In this document: positions 48,256 to 56,683 of the stretch, piece by piece
Layout of the letters: each line of letters opens with the position of its first letter
Position numbering within the stretch: the first letter of the stretch is position 1
From: Sphingomonas sp. ATCC 31555
GTDB taxonomy: Bacteria > Pseudomonadota > Alphaproteobacteria > Sphingomonadales > Sphingomonadaceae
NCBI RefSeq assembly: GCF_000282895.1
Contig: NZ_ALBQ01000018.1
Span: forward strand, 1 to 64,000
DNA length: 64,000 bases
Direction: 5' to 3'
Made by a program: the position numbers and the translations under genes
Notes under the pieces: model-generated
The model's input: the letters and a program-made list of their open reading frames with translations, nothing else
The model's database searches: none
What the model was told of the DNA's origin: nothing

Positions 48256-48322
48256 GCCGGCCACGATAGCCGGAAGGTAACGCCGGATACAATCGCCCGA
48301 TCACGCCGCGGACGCGCGGCGA

Positions 48323-48778
48323 TCAGCGGCCGCCGGTGATCCGGGCGACCTCGCGCGCAACGATGCCGTCGACGATCTGCGGCAGGTTCTGATCGAGCCA
48401 TTCGCGCAGCATCGGCTTGAGCATCTCGCGTACCAGTCCTTCGAGCGTGTCCGATCCCGGCCCCTGCGGCTTCACCACCAGCCGCGACAAGGCTTCGAGC
48501 TTCTCGCGGCTCGCCTCTGCCACGCGGTCGGACAACAGCGGGTCCGGCCCTGCCGTGACGGTCGGCGGCAGCGTGATCGGCTCGCTCAGTTCCAGTACAT
48601 CGTCCTGCGGATCGGCGAAGGTGGTACCCTCGGCCGCCGCATGGTCCGCTTCGGGCACCGCTCGCAGCGGCCGCCCGCGCCCGAGCGCGCCGGGTTCGTC
48701 ATCGGCGATGATCCGTTTGATCGATGCGAGGATCTCCTCCATCGACGGCTCGCTGCTGGCAGTCCCCATCGCGTCCAT
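48323..48778 (-). CDS. popZ: PopZ-family (DUF2497) pole-organising protein
   Basis: A 151-residue protein. The N-terminal helix EPSMEEILASIKRIIADD and the C-terminal EGLVREMLKPMLREWLDQNLP are the two conserved ends of PopZ/DUF2497; a variable acidic middle (about residues 30-100) joins them. In Caulobacter PopZ self-assembles at the poles and anchors the centromere protein. The middle linker is short, as in non-caulobacterial forms. The tolC-popZ adjacency, usually followed by valS, is conserved in alphaproteobacteria; here an S9 peptidase follows instead. Confidence 0.82.
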   Translation of the reverse strand: MDAMGTASSEPSMEEILASIKRIIADDEPGALGRGRPLRAVPEADHAAAEGTTFADPQDDVLELSEPITLPPTVTAGPDPLLSDRVAEASREKLEALSRLVVKPQGPGSDTLEGLVREMLKPMLREWLDQNLPQIVDGIVAREVARITGGR

Positions 48779-48806
48779 CCTGGCGTTCGAGTGCGAACCC
48801 CCTCAA

Positions 48807-50363
48807 TCAGGGATTCGGACGGTCGCTGTCAACCGGACGCTGGAGAATGGGATCGAGCGGCTGGCCTACCACTTCCGGCGTCTGCGGCGGCGTGCTGCGG
48901 GTGCTGGTCGCGACCGGCAGCGGCGTCTTGTCGTCGCGCCAGTCGTTGATACGATTGCGAACGCGCCGATAGTTCAGCGCCGGATCGTAGAGCTGCCCCG
49001 CCTCGAAATTGAGGTCCCTGGCCTGGGCGCGCCCCATGGCGGCGAGCAAGGTGAAGCCGGCAACATAGGCGTCGCGCTCGGCAGTGACATACTGGACCTG
49101 TGCGTTCAGCAGTTCCTGCTCGGCGTTGAGGATATCGAGAATGGTGCGCGTGCCGACGCTGTTTTCGGCGCGCACGCCTTCGAGGCTGAGCTGATTTGCC
49201 TGCACCGCGGTGCGCGACGATTCGATCACGCGGAGCGCCGCCTGGTAGCTCGCATAAGCCGACCGGGCCTGGGCGATCACGCCACGCTCGGTGAGCGTGA
49301 CCTGCTCGATCGCGGCGCCTTCGCGCGCCTGGGCCTGGCGCACCTGCGCGGCGGGGCGGCCCGCCTGGAACAGCGGCATCGTCAGCTGCACGCCGACGGT
49401 GGCGTTGGTCGTGGTATTCGGCACGCCCGAGGAGACACCGCCGACGCTGCCGATAGAGCCGAGATAATTGGTGTAGTTGCCGCCGACCCCCAGGCTCACC
49501 TGCGGCAGGCGCCCGGCCTGCGCGACACGCGTGTCGTAGCGCGTGGCATCGCGCGCGAGCTGGGCCGCTTCGAGAAATGGATTGTTGGCCAGCGCGACCT
49601 GTTCGGCGGTCTGCACGTCCTCCGGCAGATTCGGCAGCGGCGGCGGCGGCGCGAGCACCCCCGGCGGCGTCCCTACCACCCGAATATAGGTCTCGCGGCT
49701 CCCGATCAGCTGTGCCTCGGCGCTGCGCAGCTGGGCCTGCGCGAGCGCCAGCCGAGCCTCGGACTGCGCCACGTCGGTGCGGGTCAGGTCGCCGACCTCG
49801 AATCGGTCGCGCGTTGCCTGGAGGTTCACCTCGAGGACGTGGACATTTTCCTGGTTCAGCCGGACGACCGATTCGTCGCGGATAACGTTGAGATAGGCCG
49901 TGACGGTCTGGGTAAAGATGTCGGCCTCGGTCCCGCGCAAATTGGCACGGCCGGCATCCACCCGCACCTCGGCAGCGTGGACCGAATTGCGAATGCGGCC
50001 GCCGCTATAGATAGGTTGCGACAGGTTGAGCCCGACCTGCGCCTGGCGCGTCGGCGTGAACGCATTGGAGGCAGTATTGTACAAGCTGTCGCTGGCACTC
50101 CCGGTCGCGTTGAAGCCCGGCAGCCCCTGCGAACGCGCGATCGGAACATTCTCGTCGTTGGCGCGCTGGTTCGCGCGTTGCCCCTGCAGATCGGGATTGG
50201 TCGCATAGGCTTGTGCGAGCGCATCCTGCAGCGTTGTCGTCGGTGCGGCGGTTTTCGCGCCAGGGGACGGCACGTCCTGCCGACCGCTCGGCGCGGTCTG
50301 CGCGAGCGCCGGGGCCCCGAGGGAAACGAGGCTCACGCCAATGAGCAAAAAGTTCAGTCGCAT
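48807..50363 (-). CDS. tolC: TolC family outer membrane channel
   Basis: A 518-residue protein with signal peptide (residues 1-21, ALAQ), two OEP repeats (about 45-240 and 250-450) giving the coiled helical barrel, and family patterns LNLSQPIYSGGRIRNSV and GVQLTMPLFQAGRPAAQVRQA. It forms the outer exit duct for drug pumps and type I secretion. The C-terminal 60 residues are polar and proline-rich. It lies 17 bases after the Pcm-like gene, in the known pcm-tolC-popZ order. Confidence 0.92.
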   Translation of the reverse strand: MRLNFLLIGVSLVSLGAPALAQTAPSGRQDVPSPGAKTAAPTTTLQDALAQAYATNPDLQGQRANQRANDENVPIARSQGLPGFNATGSASDSLYNTASNAFTPTRQAQVGLNLSQPIYSGGRIRNSVHAAEVRVDAGRANLRGTEADIFTQTVTAYLNVIRDESVVRLNQENVHVLEVNLQATRDRFEVGDLTRTDVAQSEARLALAQAQLRSAEAQLIGSRETYIRVVGTPPGVLAPPPPLPNLPEDVQTAEQVALANNPFLEAAQLARDATRYDTRVAQAGRLPQVSLGVGGNYTNYLGSIGSVGGVSSGVPNTTTNATVGVQLTMPLFQAGRPAAQVRQAQAREGAAIEQVTLTERGVIAQARSAYASYQAALRVIESSRTAVQANQLSLEGVRAENSVGTRTILDILNAEQELLNAQVQYVTAERDAYVAGFTLLAAMGRAQARDLNFEAGQLYDPALNYRRVRNRINDWRDDKTPLPVATSTRSTPPQTPEVVGQPLDPILQRPVDSDRPNP

Positions 50364-50380
50364 GAGCCCCGTCTTTAAGG

Positions 50381-51061
50381 TTAAAAGGTAAATTTTCTCG
50401 GTTTTTCAAAGCCAGGCAGCGTCGCGACTTCAATATCCATGAAGTCGACTAGGCCGAAACCGCCCTCGCTGCGCCGACCGATGGCAAGCCGCGTTACGCC
50501 GCGATCGATGATGCCCGTGGCGATGCGGCCGCCCTGCTTCACCTGATCGATGATCGTCTGCGGCAATTCCTCCACCGCGCCGTCGATCACGATCAGGTCA
50601 TAGGGCGCGCGCGCCGCCCAGCCGGCGTTCAGCGGCCCCTGCACCAGCTCGACATTGGCGGAGCCTGCAAGCCCGCCGCGCGCGATCGCCGCGAGCGCCG
50701 GCTCTTCCTCCAGCGCGACCACCGACTGGACGAGCTGCGCCAGCAACGCGGCGGCATAGCCCCCGGCGGCACCAACCACCAGCACATGATCCGTCGGCTG
50801 CAGCACCGATTCCGTCAGCAGCCGTCCGATAACCAGCGGCGCGTTGTGCTGGCGGCCGTTGCCGAGCGGCAGCAGCGTATCGCGATAGGCGAGCGCACGA
50901 TGCTCGGTGGGTAGGAAAACTTCGCGGGGGACGAGCGACATCGCCGTCACCACGCGAGGATCGTTCACCGCGTTGGTACGCAGCTGGCTTGCCACCATGG
51001 CGTGGCGCATCGCTTCGAAACGGGGCGCTTCGAGGGGCGCAGGGTCGACCAAGAGGGTCAT
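50381..51061 (-). CDS. protein-L-isoaspartate O-methyltransferase family protein
   Basis: A 226-residue Pcm-like methyltransferase. RHAMVASQLRTNAVNDPRVVTAM and VPREVFLPTEHRALAYRD form the substrate side and VLVVGAAGGYAAALLA is the SAM loop. The usual Pcm signature (GxGxGY) is loosened to GAAGGY, and the second SAM-loop acidic residue (ALEEEP) is present. Repair of isoaspartyl residues is the family role. The alphaproteobacterial tolC-linked form is divergent, so its substrate is less certain. The third of three start codons (ATG 51061) has GGAG at five bases. Confidence 0.82.
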   Translation of the reverse strand: MTLLVDPAPLEAPRFEAMRHAMVASQLRTNAVNDPRVVTAMSLVPREVFLPTEHRALAYRDTLLPLGNGRQHNAPLVIGRLLTESVLQPTDHVLVVGAAGGYAAALLAQLVQSVVALEEEPALAAIARGGLAGSANVELVQGPLNAGWAARAPYDLIVIDGAVEELPQTIIDQVKQGGRIATGIIDRGVTRLAIGRRSEGGFGLVDFMDIEVATLPGFEKPRKFTF

Positions 51062-51230
51062 CATCACTCCGCTTGTCGCACAACCGTGTTAGTTGTGCAA
51101 TACACTTGTTGCTGTCTCCGGGCTTGTATCGCGGCCCAACGCCAACGCCAAGCGACCGCGACGTTATTTTGAAACGATGTTGACATTGCCCCCACCGCCA
51201 ATGCATTGGCCGCGCCTCACCCTCTTGGAT

Positions 51231-51304
51231 GGCCCGATGGCGGAGTGGTGACGCAGCGGACTGCAAATCCGTATACGCCGGTTCGATTCCGGCTCGGGCC
51301 TCCA
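51231..51304 (+). tRNA. tRNA-Cys (anticodon GCA)
   Basis: A 74-nt tRNA. Acceptor GGCCCGA pairs with TCGGGCC, anticodon stem GCGGA/TCCGT has the loop CTGCAAA with anticodon GCA, the T-arm is GCCGGTTCGATTCCGGC, and CCA is encoded at the 3' end (51302-51304). Confidence 0.96.
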
Positions 51305-51418
51305 GCACTTTTCCAGCCCAGTACGACGACGAACGCCGCTTCCGCAGCGACGAACCGTTGGCATCTGCGCTGCTCTTTTCGGGGCGATGGCTGTAAGCGG
51401 TCGGCACAGGAGGGTTGT

Positions 51419-52525
51419 TTGCCGCTTTTCGCCACTGTTGTCCGTTCCGTCGCGTCGCTTCTGCCAGGCGCACTGCTCACCGGCTGCGTACCTGCCGGCC
51501 CACTCTCCCCCGTACAGGCGCCACCGCCGCCCCCCCGGGCGGTGCCGGTCGCCCCGCCGATCCTCGCCACGTCTGCCGCGCCGCGCCCCAAAAGATCGGA
51601 CGAAGCGCCGGCGGCACTGCTCAACGCCGTGCAGGCGCTGGGCGCGGAGTTTGACGGCCAGGTGGCGATTTCGGTGCGCGATATCGATCGGGGCTGGATG
51701 GTCGCCTGGAACGGCGAGCGTGCGTTCCCGCAGCAGAGCGTAAGCAAGCTGTGGGTCGCCATCGCGGTGTTCGATGCGATCGACGCGAAGCGGCTATCGC
51801 TGACGACACCGGTGACCGTCACAAGGGCGGACCTGACCGTCTTCCACCAACCGATCCGGGCGCTGGTCGGCGCCAATGGATACCGCACGACGGTGGGGGC
51901 GCTGCTGCAATGCGCGCTCACCCGCAGCGACAATACCTGCAACGACGTGCTGCTGTGGAAGGTGGGCGGCCCCGCCGCGATCCGCCGCATGCTCGCCGAC
52001 AAGGGCGTTCGCGGCGTGAGCTTCGGGCCCGGCGAGCGCGAGTTGCAGGCGCGCACCGCAGGATTGACCTGGCGGCCGGAATGGGCCGGTGGCGCGGGGT
52101 TCCTGCAGGCGCGCGCGGCGTTGAGCCCGGCGGCGCGGCAAAAGGCGCTCAACCGCTATCTGGCGGATCCCTATGACGGGGCGAGCGCCAACGGCATCAC
52201 GCTAGGTCTTTCGCTGCTCGGCCAGCAGAAGCTGCTCAGCCCTGCCTCCACCGACCGGCTGCTCTCGATCATGCTGGCAAGCAAGACCGGGCCTTTGCGC
52301 CTGAAATCGGGGCTGCGCCCCGGCTGGAAGCTGGCGCACAAGACCGGCACGGGCCAGGAATTGGGAAGCCTTGCCACCGGCTATAACGATGTTGGCCTGC
52401 TGACCGCGCCAAACGGGCATCGCTATGCCGTGGCGGTGCTGATCGCGAGCACGCGCAGGCCGATCCCGGTGCGCATGCAGCTGATGGGCGACGTGACTCG
52501 CGCGATCATCCGGGCGACCGACTGA
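51419..52525 (+). CDS. class A beta-lactamase-fold serine hydrolase lipoprotein
   Basis: A 368-residue predicted lipoprotein. The lipobox LLTGC puts the acylated cysteine at C23, followed by a proline-rich linker (residues 26-60). Motifs of the serine beta-lactamase fold: S107-V-S-K110, S170-D-N172 and K308-T-G310. The omega-loop glutamate motif ExxxN of true class A enzymes is not evident (TWRPEWAGG is present instead), so it may be a DD-peptidase- or hydrolase-like relative. The TTG start at 51419 has a full AGGAGGG four bases upstream, which decides the start over the much longer open frame running through tRNA-Cys. Confidence 0.8.
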   Translation: MPLFATVVRSVASLLPGALLTGCVPAGPLSPVQAPPPPPRAVPVAPPILATSAAPRPKRSDEAPAALLNAVQALGAEFDGQVAISVRDIDRGWMVAWNGERAFPQQSVSKLWVAIAVFDAIDAKRLSLTTPVTVTRADLTVFHQPIRALVGANGYRTTVGALLQCALTRSDNTCNDVLLWKVGGPAAIRRMLADKGVRGVSFGPGERELQARTAGLTWRPEWAGGAGFLQARAALSPAARQKALNRYLADPYDGASANGITLGLSLLGQQKLLSPASTDRLLSIMLASKTGPLRLKSGLRPGWKLAHKTGTGQELGSLATGYNDVGLLTAPNGHRYAVAVLIASTRRPIPVRMQLMGDVTRAIIRATD

Positions 52526-52589
52526 AGGCGGCGCCGGACCGGGAAGCGGCCCGGCGGAACCGAGCAGAAACGCCGGTGTTGGACAGCCG

Positions 52590-53183
52590 ATGAGCGACGA
52601 ACACACGGTAGACGCACTTCTCGACGCGGTCGACAAACTGGCGGAGGAGAAGGATCGCGTCGCGATCGGCGATGTGGTGGAAGCCCTGGGCGCGCGCAGC
52701 TTCGCGCCGTTTCTGGTGCTGGTCCCGCTGATCGACATTTCCCCGATCGGCGGCATCCCCGGACTACCGACGGCGATGGCCGCGACGGTGATCTTGGTAG
52801 CGGCGCAGATCCTGTTCGGGCGCACCCATTTGTGGCTGCCCGGCTTCATCGAGCGGCGGAGCCTGGGCTCGCAAAAGCTCTGCAAGGCCGTGTGCAAGGC
52901 CAGGCCGGTCGCCAAGCGTCTAGATCGCTGGTTTCACGGCCGACTGCTGCGCTTCACGCGGGGCGGCTGGGTGAAGGCGGCCGCGGCGGTGGTGATCGTG
53001 CTTGCCTGCACAGTGCCGCCGCTGGAACTGCTTCCGTTCGCTACCACCGCGCCGATGGTGGCCATCCTGCTGTTCGGCATCGCCCTGCTGGTGCGCGACG
53101 GGCTGCTGATGGTGATCGCCTGCCTCGCCTCCCTCGCGGCCGCAGTGCTTGGCGCAAGCCTGTTGCTCGGCGGTGGGAGCTAG
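52590..53183 (+). CDS. ExoD family exopolysaccharide-related membrane protein
   Basis: A 197-residue protein. The cytosolic N-terminal helix region (LLDAVDKLAEEKDRVAIGDVVEALGARSFAP) is the ExoD signature, followed by four membrane segments. ExoD in Sinorhizobium is needed for normal exopolysaccharide and alkaline tolerance; its mechanism is not known. No clear ribosome site. It is convergent with the TetR gene, whose stop overlaps its end by four bases. Confidence 0.85.
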   Translation: MSDEHTVDALLDAVDKLAEEKDRVAIGDVVEALGARSFAPFLVLVPLIDISPIGGIPGLPTAMAATVILVAAQILFGRTHLWLPGFIERRSLGSQKLCKAVCKARPVAKRLDRWFHGRLLRFTRGGWVKAAAAVVIVLACTVPPLELLPFATTAPMVAILLFGIALLVRDGLLMVIACLASLAAAVLGASLLLGGGS

Positions 53184-53854
53184 GTCGCCGCGAAAGCGCG
53201 GAGCAGGCCGGCGCGCTCCAGCAGATCGACCGCATCGTCGATCCGGCGGGATGCCGCCGCGTCGAGCTGCGCCGGGGCGTCGCCGATCAGCGCGCGCATC
53301 TGGTGCACGATGAACACCATGTCGATGAACCGTTCGGCGACTTCCCGCGCATGCGCGCCATCGGCCGGCGAGGGATTGTTCCCGGCGAGCGCGCGGGCGA
53401 CGCAGGCGATGCCGCCCTCTCGCCCTATCCGGTCCACCATCCGCGCCAGCTCCGGCATGCGATGCGCCGTCGTCACCACCACCCGCATCAGCGCCACCGC
53501 TTCGGGCGTGAGTGCGTGGACCAGCAGACTGCTCCCTACCGCCCGCAGACGATCCGCAACCGGCAGGTGCCATGGAACCTCTGCGGCCGGAACCAGCGTG
53601 TGTTCGACCATGCGCCGCACCACTGCCGCGAACAGCGCCTCCTTATTGGCATAGCGCGCATAGAGGCTGGCCTTGCCGGCCCCCGCCCGCGCCACGACCT
53701 GATCGCAACTCGTGGCGTCGAAGCCGAGCTGGAGGAAAAGCACGGTGGCGGCATCGAGGATGCGGCGATCGACATCGCCCGCGCGTTCGGCAGAGGGCCG
53801 GCCGCCACGAGGGCGACGGGCAGCAGCAGTTTCTGGCGGCGTACGCGATTCCAT
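53180..53854 (-). CDS. TetR family transcriptional regulator
   Basis: A 224-residue repressor. The N-terminal helix-turn-helix (about 26-72; ILDAATVLFLQLGFDATSCDQVVARAGAGKASLYARYANKEALF) is followed by a helical ligand domain of AefR/TetR_C type. Start may be ATG 53854 or an ATG 18 bases upstream. It is divergent from the PPOX/epoxide hydrolase pair. A perfect palindrome lies between them and probably is its operator. Confidence 0.88.
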   Translation of the reverse strand: MESRTPPETAAARRPRGGRPSAERAGDVDRRILDAATVLFLQLGFDATSCDQVVARAGAGKASLYARYANKEALFAAVVRRMVEHTLVPAAEVPWHLPVADRLRAVGSSLLVHALTPEAVALMRVVVTTAHRMPELARMVDRIGREGGIACVARALAGNNPSPADGAHAREVAERFIDMVFIVHQMRALIGDAPAQLDAAASRRIDDAVDLLERAGLLRAFAAT

Positions 53855-53881
53855 CCTGCAACCTATAGCCATTCCGCTTGT

Positions 53882-53912
53882 TTCAGCAAAACTGAACGGT
53901 ATAGTTCAGTTT
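53882..53912. promoter_or_regulatory. probable TetR operator (palindrome plus extra half-site)
   Basis: AAACTGAAC (53889-53897) and GTTCAGTTT (53904-53912) are perfect nine-base arms around GGTATA. A further TTCAG half-site lies at 53882-53886, making a second, overlapping TTCAG-n-CTGAA dyad. The site sits between the divergent regulator and PPOX gene. Confidence 0.75.
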
Positions 53913-53929
53913 ATGCAAGGAGCGACGCG

Positions 53930-54364
53930 ATGGCTGAGATGACGCTGGAAGACCTGTCGAAGAAGATGGCGAAGATCGATTTCGGCATGCTGTCGACCCG
54001 CACCGAAGGCGGGGCAATCGCCAGCCGCCCGATGAGCAACAATGGCGAGGTCGAATATCGCGGCGACAGCTTCTTCTTCGCCTATGACACCGCCCGCTCG
54101 GTAACCGACATCGCCGGCGATCCTCGCGTCGGGCTCAGCTTCACCGGCGCAGCCGGCCTGCTCGGCGGACCACCGCTGTTCATTGCGGTGGAGGGCGAGG
54201 CAGCGCTGATCCGCGATAAGGCGCAGTTCGCCGAACGCTGGACCAAGGATCTAGACCGCTGGTTCGAACAGGGAATCGACACGCCCGGCCTGGTGATGAT
54301 CCGCGTTCACGCCAGCCGTCTGCATTACTGGAACGGCAGCGACGAAGGCGAGATCACGCTTTGA
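53930..54364 (+). CDS. pyridoxamine 5'-phosphate oxidase-family (general stress type) protein
   Basis: A 144-residue split-barrel flavin-binding protein. MLSTRTEGGAIASRPMSNN, GDSFFFAYDTARSVTDIAGDPRVGLSF and the Trp-containing C-terminus match the general stress protein 26-like group. A flavin-dependent reductase or F420/FMN-binding role is inferred. The ATG at 53930 has AAGGAG at seven bases. It is followed by an epoxide hydrolase overlapping by four bases (TTGA), under the TetR palindrome. Confidence 0.85.
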   Translation: MAEMTLEDLSKKMAKIDFGMLSTRTEGGAIASRPMSNNGEVEYRGDSFFFAYDTARSVTDIAGDPRVGLSFTGAAGLLGGPPLFIAVEGEAALIRDKAQFAERWTKDLDRWFEQGIDTPGLVMIRVHASRLHYWNGSDEGEITL

Positions 54365-55518
54365 GCCAGGACGCGATCGCGCCCTTCCCGATCCACGTCC
54401 CGCAGGAGGAGCTGGACGATCTGGCCGCCCGGCTGGCGCACACGCGCTGGCCGGGGGCGGATAGCGTGCCGGACGGTAGCCAGGGCCCGCGCGGCACAGA
54501 CATCCGCGCGCTCGTGGCGCGATGGCGGCAGGGCTATGACTGGCGCGCCACCGAGGCGATGGTGAACGGGTGGGGCAGCAGTCGCACCGTGATCGACGGG
54601 CTGGGCATCCACTTCCTCCACATCCGCTCGCCCGAACCGGACGCCACGCCGCTGCTGCTGACGCACGGTTGGCCCGGTTCGATCCTGGAATTCCGCGACG
54701 TGATTGGGCCGCTCAGCGATCCGCAAGCGCATGGCGGCACGCCGTCGGATGCATTCCACTTGGTGATCCCCTCGCTGCCCGGCTTCGGCTTTTCCGATCA
54801 GCCGCGCGAGCCCGGCTGGGGTGTGGGCCGCACGGCTGCCGCCTGGTCGACGCTGATGACGCGGCTGGGCTATGGCGCGCGCTGGATGGCGCAAGGGGGC
54901 GACTGGGGCGCTGCGGTGACGACGACGCTCGCGCATATGCGCGCGCCGGGGCTGGCAGGCATCCACCTCAACTTCGTGATGTTCCGACCGACCCCCGACG
55001 AAATCGCCGCTGCCAGCGCGGAGGAGCGGCAGATGCTGGCCGATGCGGCCCGCTACGATCGTGACTATTCGGGCTATATGAAGCTGCAATGCACGCGCCC
55101 GCAATCGGTGGGCTTCGGGCTGGCGGATTCGCCCGTCGGGCTGGCGGCGTGGATCTATGCACTGTTCCAGGACGTGTCCGACAGCGGCGGGGCGCCGGAG
55201 CGGCTGTTCGCGCTCGACCACCTGATCGACGATATGATGCTGTACTGGCTGCCCAATGCTGGCCCAAGCGCGGCGCGCTTCTATTGGGAGGCGGCGCAGG
55301 AAATGGCGCAGGGGGTGCCGGACGCGCCGGTGCCGCTGCCGACGGGGATCAGCATGTTCCCCGGCGAACAGGTGCGGCTGTCGCGGCGCTGGGCCGAGGC
55401 GCGGTTCGCCGATCTCCGCTTCTTCGCTGAGGCCGAACGCGGCGGCCACTTCGCCGCGATGGAGAATCCGGGCAGGTTCGTGGCGCATCTGCGCGCGACC
55501 CGCAGGGCCATCGCATAG
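54361..55518 (+). CDS. epoxide hydrolase (EHN/alpha-beta-hydrolase)
   Basis: A 385-residue microsomal-type epoxide hydrolase. The EHN N-terminal domain (about residues 5-110) with PFPIHVPQEELDDLAARLAHT precedes an alpha/beta-hydrolase. HGWPGS is the oxyanion motif. The nucleophile is D181 in GGDWGAAV, and the base is H363 in GGHFAAMENP. It opens epoxides to diols. The TTG start overlaps the PPOX stop. It is probably induced with it through the TetR regulator. Confidence 0.9.
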   Translation: MSQDAIAPFPIHVPQEELDDLAARLAHTRWPGADSVPDGSQGPRGTDIRALVARWRQGYDWRATEAMVNGWGSSRTVIDGLGIHFLHIRSPEPDATPLLLTHGWPGSILEFRDVIGPLSDPQAHGGTPSDAFHLVIPSLPGFGFSDQPREPGWGVGRTAAAWSTLMTRLGYGARWMAQGGDWGAAVTTTLAHMRAPGLAGIHLNFVMFRPTPDEIAAASAEERQMLADAARYDRDYSGYMKLQCTRPQSVGFGLADSPVGLAAWIYALFQDVSDSGGAPERLFALDHLIDDMMLYWLPNAGPSAARFYWEAAQEMAQGVPDAPVPLPTGISMFPGEQVRLSRRWAEARFADLRFFAEAERGGHFAAMENPGRFVAHLRATRRAIA

Positions 55519-55630
55519 ATCGGGTAAGGCTGCCGGCCGTTCCCAGATTTTCGGCGCAACGCACACCCACCGGCTGCAAAAACTATCCTTTGTAATAGAG
55601 CGCGGCCTGCCGATCCGCGATAGTCGTTGC

Positions 55631-56104
55631 GTGAACGATTTCGCGCGCGCAAGCCTGACCGGGCTGATGGCATTGATGGTAGCGGGCTGCAGCGCCGAAT
55701 CCCGCTCCGCCGGCCCGGACCTGCCGCAGACCGGGCCGACGGGCGCGCAGGACCCGCGCGCCGCCCGGTACGAACGCAACGTCTACCAGGTCGCGCAGGG
55801 CGGGCGCTATTTCACCTGATATGGTTGCGGCGGCTGTCACAGCGGCTCCGCGCAGGGCGCGCTGAACCTTGGCGATCGCATCTGGGTACGGGGTGGGAAT
55901 CTCGACCAGGTCTATCGCACCATCGCCGAGCAACACCCCGGCACGCCGATCGGCTATGCCACGCGCATTCCCAGCGAACAGCTGTGGCAGATCACCGCCT
56001 ATGTGCGGACCCTGCCGCGGCTGTCGCCGGAAAAGCGGCGACGTCAGGACCTCGACCAGACCGGCGAACCGCAGGGCCGCAACTGGGCGGGGCCGGTCCG
56101 TTGA
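55631..56104 (+). pseudogene. cytochrome c lipoprotein with in-frame TGA
   Basis: A GTG-started frame gives a lipoprotein signal (TGLMALMVAGC), then GGRYFT, a TGA at 55817-55819, then YGCGGCHSG with the heme motif CGGCH, and the conserved cytochrome part DRIWVRGGNLDQVYRTI, YATRIPSEQLWQITAYVRTL. The frame is otherwise open to 56104. Relatives, as I recall them, have tryptophan at the TGA position (YFTWYNC...GCH), so a single TGG-to-TGA change would explain it. The heme part is cut from its signal, so the gene is probably dead unless the stop is read through. Confidence 0.8.
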
Positions 56105-56655
56105 ACGGGCTGCAATCGGCACTTGCGCCGGCGGGCGAGCAGGCGTCCAGCATCCATGGCCTGTTCTGGCTGATGTTGCTGGTGTGCGGTGCAATGTACC
56201 TGCTGGTGCTGGCCGCGGTCGCCTGGAGCATCGTGCGGGCGCTGCGGCGGCGCGGACCCGCCGGTGCGCCGGCCATCAACCCGCCGGACGTCGGGCTGAA
56301 CCGCGGCCTGCTCGGCTGGGCGGGACTGATCGTGATAGGTCTGACGGTGCTGATCGTCGCCAGCTTCCTGGTCGAGCGCACCATCGCCGCAGCCGCGGCG
56401 ATTGAGCGCCATGCCTGCGGCGCCTGTCACCGCATCCCGGGCATCGGCGCGGCGACTGGGGTGGCCGGCCCTGCGCTGAACGGGATTGCGACCCGCAGTT
56501 TCGTCGCCGGGGTGTTGCCCAACGATCCCGCCAACCTGCAGCGCTGGATCCGGCATCCGCAACGCATCGTGCCGGGCAACGGCATGCCCGATCAAGGCGT
56601 CACGCCGCAGGAGGCGCGCGACATCGCCGCCTATCTGTACACGCTGCGGCGCTAG
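56101..56655 (+). pseudogene. cytochrome c oxidase subunit II-like protein lacking the CuA domain
   Basis: A 184-residue frame, TTG start overlapping the cytochrome stop (TTGA). The N-terminal part looks like subunit II of a terminal oxidase: LNGLQSALAPAGEQA, then two membrane helices (about 19-45 and 62-85). Directly after VERTIAAAAAIE comes a cytochrome c domain (CGACHRIPGIG, then LPNDPANLQRWIRHPQRI and AYLYTLRR). The CuA domain that normally lies between is absent, with no CxxxC copper motif anywhere. No coxA follows. Internal deletion is the likely cause; a naturally short membrane-anchored cytochrome is the alternative. Confidence 0.65.
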
Positions 56656-56683
56656 CGGGGGCGTGGCTCGTGCAAACAGCCGA

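Noticed and set aside
51206..51418. Longer start for the class A-fold lipoprotein through tRNA-Cys
   Set aside because: A tRNA gene cannot be read as protein there, and the lipobox and AGGAGGG place the start at 51419.
55814..55842. TGA as a selenocysteine codon
   Set aside because: Relatives as I recall them have tryptophan here, the site is next to a heme motif, and no SECIS-like hairpin is evident directly after the codon.
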